Below are positions 44,429 through 55,695 of a stretch of 64,000 nt of DNA, piece after piece. The position numbers and the translations under genes were made by a program. The stretch is taken from the NCBI GenBank assembly GCA_001599815.1, contig BCIA01000002.1:310001-374000 (forward strand), read 5' to 3'. Below the pieces are notes generated by a model. That model saw only the letters and a list, made by a program, of their open reading frames with translations, had not been told where the DNA came from and did not search any database. This DNA comes from Furcasterigmium furcatum (lineage: Eukaryota > Ascomycota > Sordariomycetes > Glomerellales > Plectosphaerellaceae). Each line of letters starts with the position of its first letter. Positions within the stretch are counted from its first letter, which is position 1.

Positions 44429-45990
44429 ATCAACAGAGACGAGATTATCAGAGATGCCTGGCCAGAGGCGTGGTCACAGTTCACGGGTACTTCCCGAGAG
44501 TCGACCGTGTGTTTTCGCCAGATAGCACCAAGCGAGCGTGTCGCCATTGATGGAGCCGGACTCACCGGCGGAGGATGTGCCGCCGACTTTGATCCGGGAA
44601 GCCGCCAATTCTCCCAGGCCACCGCCGCGACGTAACAGGCATAGCTCTTCTTCGGATCTACGCGCCTGCTGCTGGTGAGCCGCAGAACCGTAGAACCGAC
44701 CAGACTGTCGGGAAACGCGCAATTCGGGGCGCTCGTAGTGTTCTTTCCAGCACGGCTTTGTCGTTGGGGGTCTGGAGGTCGGAGCAACTAGCGGCTGGCT
44801 GGTCGGGAGGGAGGGCTTCGGATATAATACACTGCGAGTGTTCTCCCTAGGATTATGTGATGTTCGCGCGGGACAGAACCGGCCTCTCCATCCGGCTGCT
44901 GAAGCCCTCTCGAACGTCGGGGATGGCCCCCGACCGCCATACTTGTAGTTCTCGGACACCGCGGGTCTCCGGGGCCGTCATCAAGCCGCTAGTTGTCGGA
45001 GTTTGGGCTCTGGGAAGCTCCGCCTCGTTCTCGGGTATCGAAAGAGAGGGTATCCATGGTTCAGAAGTGGACTTGTGACTCGTGCCGGGCCGATGGACAA
45101 CAAATCTCCAAGGGAGTGTGTTCCAGCAGGTTGCGTACAAGTCGGAGTGTGTGGGCCATGAGCAGCTTCGAGAACAGCATCATCCCCGGGAGTGACGTCC
45201 GAGCTCCATCAAAGGTCGGCGGGGATTCGTCGGGGAGGAGGAACATGGAGATGACTCGGATTTTGAAGCTGGTGGCCCGCAGCCCCTGAGATGTTGGGAT
45301 GCAGAGGGGATAGAAATGCCAGGACAGGACGGAAAATATGCTCAGCCAACAACCGGTTTTCCGGACGAGTGCGTGCCATCCCAGGCACATGCAAAAGGAA
45401 GCGGTGCGGGACAGGTCAGGTATGTGAAAGTACAGGTACTTTAGTAGTGCCGGGCTCGGTCCCTGGCCTATCTCTCGGGGCGGTGACGCCGTTGAGGAAC
45501 GCCGAGAACCGACCACTGTTAGGGAGGGGAGAGTGCTAATCTTTCTCGTGCCGAACCCTAAGTATTCGCCGGGTGAAACCTTGCTACCTTCGAGCACTTG
45601 CACACGTACTTACAGATTTATTATTATGTGTAGGTATGAGAGTTGACACGAGATACAAGTGCGCATGTTGGACCAAGCTGGCCCTAGTTTCTCTGTTTGC
45701 CGTGTGTACTCACTCGGCTGTCGGGGAGAAATCAACACATTCCGCGCCGGCACAGAATATTAAACAGCGGCGGCAGGCAGAGTGATAATTAAGTACAGTA
45801 CTTGAGTAGCCGGAGTCGTTGGAAGCCCGCATCCAGGGATCCCCAGCGTGTCGTCAAGCAAGTCGAAGCGGGAGCTAGGGACTAGGAGGGAGCGAAGCGC
45901 GGAGCTGTTCCCACTCCTTTTTTTTATGCGCCTGTCCCGGCCTCCCGGCCCTGAATCGTACTTCGACTGTACTTCACTGCACCTCATATC

Positions 45991-46019
45991 CGTTCTCGTT
46001 CTCGTTCTCGGTCTCGGTC
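45991..46019 (+). repeat. TTCTCG/GTCTCG hexamer repeat
   Basis: Three TTCTCG and two GTCTCG-type units in tandem. Non-coding. Confidence 0.6.
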
Positions 46020-46919
46020 CCCGTGTCGTGTGACGTAGCGGACCATCATGCGCCTGGCTTCGTCTTCCAGTGAAGCAGTTCACGCCGCAAAAACCGGGCT
46101 GGGGCTCGCAGGGCCGGCCGCCCACCCCTGGAGGGAGTTCAGGTGAGTGGTGAGCGACGTGGTGAGGGGCTAATTAGCCCTACTCCATCCCATCCCGTCA
46201 GACCCTCAGGCGTCCTTGTTCAAGCGCGGTTCCTGGTTAAATGGGAAAGTAGAGACGACCGGACACGCTACCGGCCCAAGCCAGCAGCGGGTGGCCCTGC
46301 GCCGTAGGTACCGTACCATGGTTCGTTCCTGGCCGGTCCCCGGGGCATGGCATGGTGGCCTCCCTGAAACGGAGGATCGCGTGCGCCGGCCGCGGGACTT
46401 ATGTGCCAGACTGCATACAAGTATCCATGCCAAGTACTGTACAGGTATACAGCTATAATAAATCGCATGACGCATCAACCATCTCCCGACCCAAACGAAA
46501 CAGATCCCACGGATGCTCCCTCGAGGTACCCGGAGGGAACAGACAGAGTGGGTGGTGCACCCTCGTCATGACTCCACGAGCTTATTCAGGGGTCAAGGGT
46601 CTGCCGCCGCCAAGCAGCCGGCCTTGCCTTCATCAGGGTGATGGAGGGTGTCTTCGGCCCATCGGCGCCCCGTTGGCAGGTCGTGCGTCCTGCGTCCTCG
46701 TGTGTCCTCGGGGCAATTCCCGCGGACAAAAGCAGTGCGCCCGACGCCTATACCACCCGACGGAAAAGCATCCTCGAAACTCCCGACGACGACGACGATG
46801 AACAAAAAATCAACCCAAAATCAACAAATACTCTGACCCGTAACAGCCTCCCGGAAAGGTCATGGAGCCGTCCTGCGAGTCCCGGCCGCCGCTGTCGAGT
46901 TGACCCGAGCCCGCCCATC

Positions 46920-49900
46920 ATGGACTCACCCACGAGGCACCACAACCATGTCCAGGCGCTTGAGGCGGCCCTCGACGACTTCCGGTCATGGCTTTCCCAG
47001 AAACAGGACGCCGAATTCGCGGCGGCCACCTTCGACGATCTGCGAGATCAGCTGCTCGAAATCCAGCGAGAACAGGACCGCCGCAGGACCATGATGAACC
47101 TAACACGGGCTGGCCCCCTTTTGCTCGCAATGGACAACCTCGACGCCGCCCTGAGCGCCTTCTTGCCCGCGGAACTGGCCGCAACCCTCATGGCCTACGT
47201 CTGGGGGCCCCTGCGATGGCTGGTAAAGACTGCCAGCGCCGAAGACTACGCCTTTGATCACCTCCTGGACCTCCTCCAGAAAGTCGGCGCGGATCTGGCC
47301 CTCCTCGGCGACGCGGAAACACCACGCTGGCTGTCGCCCGATACCAGGATCCTGCTCGTCGACGTGTACAGCGACATTATCGACATGGAAAAGGCCATCC
47401 TGGGGCTTTTCAGACGCCCGTGTAAGTTACAGCCGCGGCTAACCTAACCGTTTAACACGCCCTCTTCGAAATAGGGGCACCCATCATCTGACACGAACCA
47501 AGCATGGCAGAAGATATTCAGGCCCTGCTGGCGCAGCCTGTCGCAAAACTTTGACGCGCTGTCCCAGTCCGCCTCCATGCGCACAGCACTCGCCGAATCC
47601 CTTGCGCTCGAGACAGCGCCCCCGGCGACACAGATCACCAGCCGCGTGCGAGAGTACGCGGCGCGAAGAGACACCCTCCGAAACGACTTTGACCGCACCA
47701 GAGACGCCGCGGAGAGGAGCCAGAAAGCCGCCGTGACGCGCTGGCTGTCTGCATCGCCCCGAAACGCCGCTCTGCACGAGAAACACCGCCGCGAGCGCCG
47801 GGCCTCCCCCGGCAGCGGCGCCTGGCTCCTCCAGCACTCTCTTATTCACAGCTGGATGCAGACCACAGACAACAAGTGGTCCCGGGTCTGGCTCGACGGC
47901 GAGTCCGGCATAGGTACGTTGTGAAATCAGGCCCGCGCGCAGCAGAGCGCGAGCAGCGCGGTTACTAACGACACCTCCCAGGCAAGTCGGTGCTGGCCTC
48001 CGCGCTGATCGACCAGTGCGACGCTCTGAAGCAGTCCCGAGCGATACCCTCAGACAGCGAGGCCTACTACTTCTACTGCTCCGAGATGGACAACGGCCAC
48101 AACAACGGGCTCGGGTTCGCCAAGGCCATGGCCGCGCAGCTGCTCGACAACCAGCCGGACCTCCTGCCTGTCTTCACCGAGTTCGCCAAGACCAGCGGCG
48201 AGGTCACCCTCGCATCGATCGAGAAGGCGCGGGAGCTCCTGCTGCTCGGCCTCGAGACGGAGCGCCGGCAGTACTTCGTCATCGACGGCCTCGACACCTG
48301 CGACTTCCTCCGCGCGAGGAGCATAGTCTCGGCGTTCAACCAGATCATGCGCGACAAGTCCCTGGCGCCGGGCGCGAGCAGGCCGCGGATCCTGCTGACG
48401 GGATGCCTGACGCAGGAGATGAAATCGCTCGTGGGAGACGTCGTTGTGGCGCCGATTCGACCGGAGGACAACCTCGAGGATATCGGGAGATATACGCGCG
48501 CGAGCTTACAACAAATTCAGGCACGTATACCAGCGCTGAGCCAGGTGGATGCCGAGTATATACAGCGCAAAGTGGCACAGCAGAGCAGGGGTAAGTGCAC
48601 GCGCCGTCGATGCTTTACATGTCAAATGTTTTGTGATATAGGCTGACTGACACCCGTTTTCCCTCCCCCAGGCAACTTCCTCCGCGCACGGATCACGATT
48701 GAACTATTCCTTCTGCAGACATCAAAGGATGACCTGCTCCGAGCCGTATCCTACACCACCGCGGCGGCGTCGGTCGATGACATGTCCGTCGAACCCGTTA
48801 TATTCCCTGTGCCGGGCGAGAACATGAGCTGAAACGAGCACAGATACACAAAGATCGGAGAGCACATCTCCGAGGGCCTCAAACACAAGTCCAACGGTCT
48901 GATAGTCGTCGCGAGCACGCTGCTCTCATGGTTCGGCAGTGCGAGGAGACACCTGACGTGGCACGAGATGGAGTCCATATGCCGGCTTCACTGGGCCCCT
49001 GAGTCCGCGGGCCCCTCGTCCCAGAGCATACTGGCCGAGATATTGGACGCATATCAGCCCGTGTTTCGGGTCCAGCCCAGCAAAGACATCGAGTGGCTGC
49101 ACGAGACAGCAAGGAGGTCGATCACGGAGGCGCAACAGCAGGACAGGCATGCCGCCCAGTTCAACCTTACGGTCTTCTGCCTCTCATACCTCTCGGGGCC
49201 GACATTCAGCGCGGACTGCTCCAACGAGACGCGAGAAAGGGAGGCCCGGCGCGGCAACCTGGCTCTGCAGGACTATGCGGCGACGCACTGGGCAGACCAC
49301 GTCGAGGTACTCCTCGCCCACCACGAAGCCGTGTTCCGGCAGCAGCACTACGCGACGGCCTTCGGGAACGTCCTCAAGGCCTTCATCAGCACCCACCAGC
49401 ACAGCCTCCAGGCCGAGCTGGGCGACTACGGCGCGACCCTACGCTGCGCGAGCTTCGTCGGACACAGCTTCCATCCGGAGCTGCTCGTGCTCTACAGCCA
49501 CATCTGCAAGCACCAGCACGGCATCCCCGGCGACCACATCACCCCCGTCGGCCTCCCCTCCATCGCGCGCTGCCTCGAGCTCAACCGCGCCGCCATCGAG
49601 ACCCTCGCCTCCTCCGCCGCGCCAGACGCCGACCGCGCCCTGGCCGCCGCCCTCTACGGCCCCCGCGTCTTCAAGTGCACCCAGCCCGCCTGCCCGGCCT
49701 TCGTCGCCGGCTTCGCCCTCGAGCCCGACCGCGCCGCCCACCTCAACCGCCACGACAGGCCCTTCCCCTGCCCCCTCGACGGCTGCACCAAGGCCCCCTT
49801 CGGCTTCACCTCCAAGAAGGACAAGGAGCGCCACATCCGCCACTACCACCCCGAGCACAGCGACCAGCCCCCGGCCTTCGTCCAGCCCACCCGCAGGATC

Positions 49901-50080
49901 GAGGACGCCCGCTTCGTCTGCGACATCTGCGGCAAGGCCTTCACCCGCAACATCAACCTCAAGGGACACATGCGGAGCCACTTCGGCGACAGGCCGTATG
50001 CGTGCTCCTCCTGCGGCAAGGCCTTCACGCGCCTGAACGACTGCAGGAGGCACGAGAAGATCCACGAGAAGAAGGGGTAG
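46920..50080 (+). CDS. NLR-type STAND protein, NACHT with C-terminal C2H2 fingers; in-frame TGA
   Basis: Exons 46920-47421, 47503-47913, 47982-48590 and 48672-50080 give 976 codons if read through. The N-terminal domain (LTRAGPLLLAMDNLDAALSA, then MAYVWGPLRWLVK) matches the helical DUF7708-type region heading many fungal NLRs. NACHT NTPase: Walker A GESGIGKS (about 300-307), Walker B YFVIDGLD (about 402-409), sensor region ILLTGCL. A winged-helix-like part (LLSWFGSARRHLTWHEMESI) and a helical stretch follow. Four C2H2 fingers lie at about 841-975, the last two classical (FVCDICGKAFTRNINLKGHM and YACSSCGKAFTRLNDCRRHE). A TGA at 48830-48832 (codon 561) interrupts the frame, yet the next 415 codons stay open in the same frame. 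Either an unrecognised intron removes it (48746-48853 in phase 0, or 48769-48843 with a weak donor) or the allele is broken. Such proteins act in non-self recognition and programmed cell death. Confidence 0.75.
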
Positions 50081-53000
50081 CACCGCCGGTGGGGATGCAC
50101 GCGAGAGGAATAAAGGGGTGAGAAAGAAAGGAGTAGCAGCGGTCCGGCGGTGGTGGTGATATGCAACGGGAGGAAAAGGAGAGGACCCAAGTATCTATTA
50201 TCTTTCGGGCAGAAGTTCTCTCCTGGGGATAGATAGCCCTTGAGGCCTAGGTCTCCAAGAACGCGAAACAAGACATATTTGTTCCATCGGCGATGAGCCG
50301 TGAAGTCCGATGCTCATAGCTTGTGCGTTGGCCTCTCCCTGATACCTTGCGAGCGCAGATCCATATTGCAAGGGATATCTGTCTGCACAGCAAATCCAGA
50401 GCCTTGACATCTTCCGTAAAGCTGCCCCTGACGGGGCTGAACACAAGTAGCTCCTTGGCCTTCGTCCTCGTGTCTGGGGAAATTTGGAAGCGACTGCTGA
50501 TCTGGCACACCCCGACTCCCGAGACACGGTCAAACGGTGCTGGAGAGAAATACTGCCCAGCAAGCTGCGCAATGCCACGTTCAAGCACCGCGACAGGACT
50601 ATCCAGGCGCGCCCATCAGCGCTGTCGACTTCCCTATTCTGCTCATGCCCCGAGCTAGCGTCGAGTCTATCCGGGAAAGCCCTCAGCGTGACATCGCGAT
50701 CGGCGGCGGATCGTCGGGGGTGCGGCAGCCCACGTTCACCTCGCCGCGGAAGGCGTTCTAGAAACGGCCATACGGGCAATATTATGCCGGTGGTGGCCGG
50801 CCTCGGGGCACCTTCGACGACTGCCGTTCCGTTGCCTCCTTGCCTCCCTTGCCACGTCAATCGCCCGAAAAACGTCGCCAGCGATGGAAGATCTTGATGC
50901 GTGCAGGAAAGTCCATCTGCAGCCTTCAGGGCGGTTCATCATGTGATACTAAAGACAGCAGCAAGTCAAGGCATTCGTGACTTGGCGGTTTACGGCCCTC
51001 GAAATCAAGAAACGGATGCTCTCGCTGTCAGCCTGTTTCCCCTGGACCCGCCGCCGTATTGCTCTCCCGAACGGGTTCCTTTGACGCGTATGAATGCGAC
51101 TTAGGGTCCAGTCCGCCACATCTTAACGACGCCACCATGCTGAACTGGAGGTGGCAGTTGGAATCCGGGATGGGGACTGATTGGTCGGATATACTCGAAG
51201 CCTCAGGGATCAGCAGTAATACAGCCAACATATGTACTGTATGCGGTAGCATCTGCTGGGCCTGCCGGGGAGCGCGCAAAGCCAGGACCATTTGCGAGTC
51301 TGGGGAAGACAAGGAATGGGCCCTGCGGCGACCCTGGGAGACTGTCAGGTGTGTCTCTGAAGTCCCCCGGGAAGACTGGCGAGAAGAAACACCCCGACAC
51401 CCGTGCGAATTGGTCCTAGAAACTGACATGAATGTGGTGTTGTCGTTTGTTTTCGCCGCCAGCACCGCCTCGACGGGGTCCTGCCGCTGATCGATCCCAG
51501 TGAATGACACAATTCCCAGCGCTGTAAGCAATCTCACGATGGAGCTCTTGTTCACTGAGAATTGTTGGTCGGAGAGTACATACAGATCTCGAGAGAGGCT
51601 TGGCATACGAGGGCGGGCCCATCGAGTTCGTCACAGGACCTTCCAGCAGGGGTCGCGGACAGGGGCCGGCTGCACCAGGGGGGTCGTTAGGCGGCAGATA
51701 AGCCCAGAATCCAGATGTCGCGCGCTGCAGACGGGTTGGAGCCAAGGCTGTTAGCCAGATGAAGCCGCCCACGCAGCTTGGTCACCTTTTGGCGTCGGAC
51801 AAGGACGCGTTTGGCCGTTTGACGTGCGATGGCGGGAACTTGCCCCTTACCGGTGTCGGTGTGACGGCGGTAATAAGCCAGGTGGCACGATAGCCACGCG
51901 GAGCGCCAGCCAGCCAGCAGCGCTGGCAAGGGACTTGCTTGTCCTCAGACCTGGGCGAGCACGAAGCGGCAGCGGCATGTCAACGCAGACGCTGTATCCA
52001 TCCGAGGCGATTCGCCGCCAAGGCCGCCTTCATTCTGACCTGCAGCGAGCAGTCGTTGCGTGTTCAGTCTGTCTGTCGACTGCACCGGCCGGTGGCTGCA
52101 GAGCGCTCCACCGACGTAACCGTAGCATGCCCGCGAGATGGCGGCGGCGAGGTTGCGAGGGTTATTTGTGGGTGTGCGGGACCCTGGAGAACGCGTGCAT
52201 TACACAGTGGGATGTGGCGATGCCGCCGGGAGGCAGGCGCACTGTCCGGAGGTACCACGGGATAATGTCGACTTCCATTTGTGATGGACGTTCTCTCGCG
52301 CCGGATGCTGGGGAGTGGGCGGGTTTCGGTTGAGGTTTCGTTGCGCTGGTGGAACTGGAAGACCCGGCGTTGGAAGATGCCCGTTGGAGGATGGAATAGA
52401 AGGAAGAGATGTTGACACCTGCCCACCCAACTTAAGCTCAGCGCTGCTCCGTCTTAATGTGAAGTTTAAGAGGCAATGGCAGGCGTTGTAGGCAGGTGCC
52501 CCTGGTGTCGGGTGTCTATTCTGGTCGGGTCCCCTGTGGGATGTGCCTGCCCTGCCTGCTGTCAAGCACCTGCCCGGGGCACCTGCTGAACTGCTGTCGG
52601 GAAGCTGCTCGGCCCATGCATGAGGTGCCAACGAACCTTCCATCTCAGCGTCAGTCAGGTCGCTTGGCCTGAGATGAGATGCCTCGCACTGTCCTACGGG
52701 TCGTCCCACACACACCAACTCCACACGCACACGTCTTTCGATGCTCCATGCCGGCCAAGAAAGGAGACAAGGAGCAGCAGGACGAAGAGGGAAAGCAGCA
52801 TGGTCAATCTGAGCAATCAGACCGCCTCTTGCGACCCTGGACCCCAGTCCCTGGGCTTGGCCGCCCACGGGCCTCGAACATGCGGACGATTCTTCGCCCT
52901 CCTTCCATGCAAACCGGATGCGCCTATGACTCCTTGACCACCGAGATCCACCGAACAGCGACGAGGCCTGCAAGTCATACTTACAACTCGTCGCGAGCGA

Positions 53001-55695
53001 GACCTGCGCCTTTCTCCGGATCCTTCATGTCTCCAGACAGCCGAGTCGGCGGGTCGGACGAGACTCAACCCAACCAACCCAACCACATCCATATCACCAG
53101 TCTCCAGTTCCAGAGGGCCTGATGGCTCCACGATCCAGGCTTACAACGGGGGCTAGGCACGGGTTCGGGCGGCTAAAGCCCCCATCTCTTGGGCACTCAC
53201 TGGTCCCACGGGCGGGAGCTATTATCAGACATCGTCACTCTGTAATTATGCTCCGGAGCAGTCCAGTCCTGCTCGGCGGCTCTTCGAATACCCAGGCGAG
53301 GCGAGGCAAGGCGAGATATGATGTCTGCAACAGCAACAGTGCCCACCACCCTGCGCATGCAGACCGGCCAGAACTTGTGCTCCTGGTCCGATATATTGGT
53401 CGCATGCACCAAGAACCGACCACCTTCGGCTCCACAGCCAGCGGCTTTTTCTCCCACCAGGGAGGGCCCTTTTCCACCAGACGAATCTATGGACCGTCCG
53501 GTATCTCGAAACAACCTCAACCATGGCGCTACGGAAGCTGCAGCTCGTGGGCGCGGGTGCACAGTGCAGCGCTGCAGGTAACGCGTACCTCCTCGTGGCC
53601 CTCCTCAAAAGAGGACTGGTCTGTCCAAAATGGCATGCACCTATTTCATGCTCCGATCGCGGTGCGCCGGGAGGCTGCTGGCTGGCTCAGTAGCGGCGAA
53701 GTCTCCTTGTGCGGCTCTTGAGGCATGAGGTCATTTGCCTGTCCGTGCTAGACCTCGGAGAAGCTTCATGGATTCTCCTGGGGACATTGCTCCTGGGCGC
53801 TGAGCGAGTTCAGGTCATGCCAGCAAGCCGCAACCATGCACACCGAGCAATCCAATTCTGCGGCCGGCGCCTGCCGTGTGTATAATCGCCCAAGGAGCTC
53901 GGGACGGACATGTTGCGAGCCTCAGCAGTCGAGACGACACGCAACTGCCATTACAGTGAGCCGGACATCCATGTCCCTCGATTGGCTCACCAGCCACTCC
54001 GGGACACCCCTGTCTCTCATTGCCAGCCAGCTTCCACCAGCCTGATGCCCCATCAGATACCGTCCACGGTACGGCCAATGCGCTCCAGCAGATGGGAAAG
54101 TCGCTTGAGAAGCAAACAACTTGTCCCATTTGCAGTGCGCCAAGGGTTTCATTTAGAATCAACCGCTAATCTTGACCGGTGCTGGCGAGGCTGGTGTCGT
54201 CACGTCAGTGGCCCCGGTTCGTCTGAAGGCGTCCGAGGCTGGACTTGCATTCTCTCGCCTGGGACATAATCTGATACATCAGCAACAGCACCATGCCTCC
54301 CTCGTCTTTTCCTACAGGATTCCAAATGTAGCGCAGGAGGATGCCGGGAGGGAGCGGCCGGTGTGGATATGGAGATTGTGTTTCAACACGCAAGCAGCGT
54401 CCATGACGGGACTCCATTGTCTGAGGAAAAGGGAACCATCGCTATGTACGAATGCCCTGCGCGGTACATTACCTACATGGCTCGGCTGCTTATATGCTAC
54501 CGAGGCTAACCAGTGTTGGGACTGGTCAGCAGGCCATGGAAATAGCTCCGATGTCCACCGCCAGTTCGGCCATTAAACTCTCCTAGCCTGCACTCATAGA
54601 AAAAGCGCAAATATCCGGCAGCGCGCGGAATGGAGTTTGTCATAGAAGGACCCCAGACAGTTAGTTGGCAGTGCCAGAGACAATTGCCGCATCGTGAGCC
54701 TGATCGCCTCGGCACTGCTTCTCTGCCTGCGTGAGATGGTCCGCCCTCGGAGTGGTGGTTAACGGCCTCGGTGCGGTCGGTACATCTTGTGCACAGTGCC
54801 CATGGAAGACCGGGGAGAGGCCCCTGCTTCATCAGACGATTGGCGCTAGGCCGGGACCGGGCAAGCCTGGTGCGCCTCCCAATTACGATGGAAGCTGTCG
54901 GTCGTGTCGGTCTCGCACGGTGCACTTGGCGGTCACGCCGGAGCATGGGAGGCTCCATGTGGGTACAGTGCAGGCCAAGGCGATGATTCCCGTCGGCAGG
55001 CTCGCATTGGCTCTGACCAATCCACCCCATCGATAGGCACACAGGGACCAGGAACCTTCCCTCTACAGTCCGGCGCACGGAGTACTTGCACTTCCTCGCT
55101 CAGGTTCCGCCATCAGGCCCTCTGGCGCTGCCCACCGAGTGTCCACCCCGGGAGAGCCCCGTTGATCTGGGCCAATCCGGTGGCGTGTTGCGCGGTACCT
55201 CCCCTGGCCGGCTAGGGGAGGAAGTTACATCGTCGGAGTACCTGCCTCCCGTCCTGTCCTCGCCTTGTCCCAGGGCCTTCTCTAACACGCCCTAACTGTG
55301 GCCGGCATTACCTACGGACTTGTCTCGCCTTTCCCAACCTTGGAAGTTCCCTTCTCCTTCTTGTCCCTTATCCAGCTGCTCACCTCTTCACCCAAGCTTC
55401 CCAGAGAGCAGCTCGTCGACGAGAGTGCAAGCGACCATCACAAGGCAAGCCTCGGACAAGTTTCAATCCAGGATCGCAACCCAGCCCTCATCGCAGAGAC
55501 AGTAGCATGCGCTTGTCGGCCTCCAATCTACGACCCTCCTCCTCCTAACAGCTCCCGGCCGACGCCGCCACCGCCCTGCCCTCGCCGACCCGCTCCACGT
55601 CCCGCCGCCCTCATCCCACCAGCAGCGCAATTGAGAGAGCGACAGGTCAATCAAGTCACTCGACAGCACACAGAATATCCAAGCAATCTAAAATC
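50081..55695. other. 5.6-kb region without a supported gene
   Basis: Composition is intermediate and frames are short; the longest (about 257 codons, reverse, 52200-52973) lacks any recognisable domain and crosses mixed sequence. This is the largest gene-free stretch in the window. It precedes a large transcription-factor gene, and a long regulatory region or 5' UTR is possible. Unannotated lncRNA genes cannot be excluded from sequence alone. Confidence 0.45.

Larger units (their letters stand above)
44285..46919. other. 2.6-kb intergenic region, no supported gene
   Basis: The longest frame (180 codons, reverse, 45061-45603) has no domain and mixed composition. Two simple repeats occur (44406-44428 and 45991-46019). 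The last kilobase is probably the promoter of the NLR gene. Confidence 0.4.

Noticed and set aside
45061..45603. 180-codon reverse frame
   Set aside because: No recognisable feature except scattered hydrophobic stretches; starts and ends in ordinary intergenic sequence.
49439..50083. 214-codon reverse frame opposite the zinc-finger exon
   Set aside because: Complement of a very GC-rich exon; repetitive Val/Gly/Ala content.
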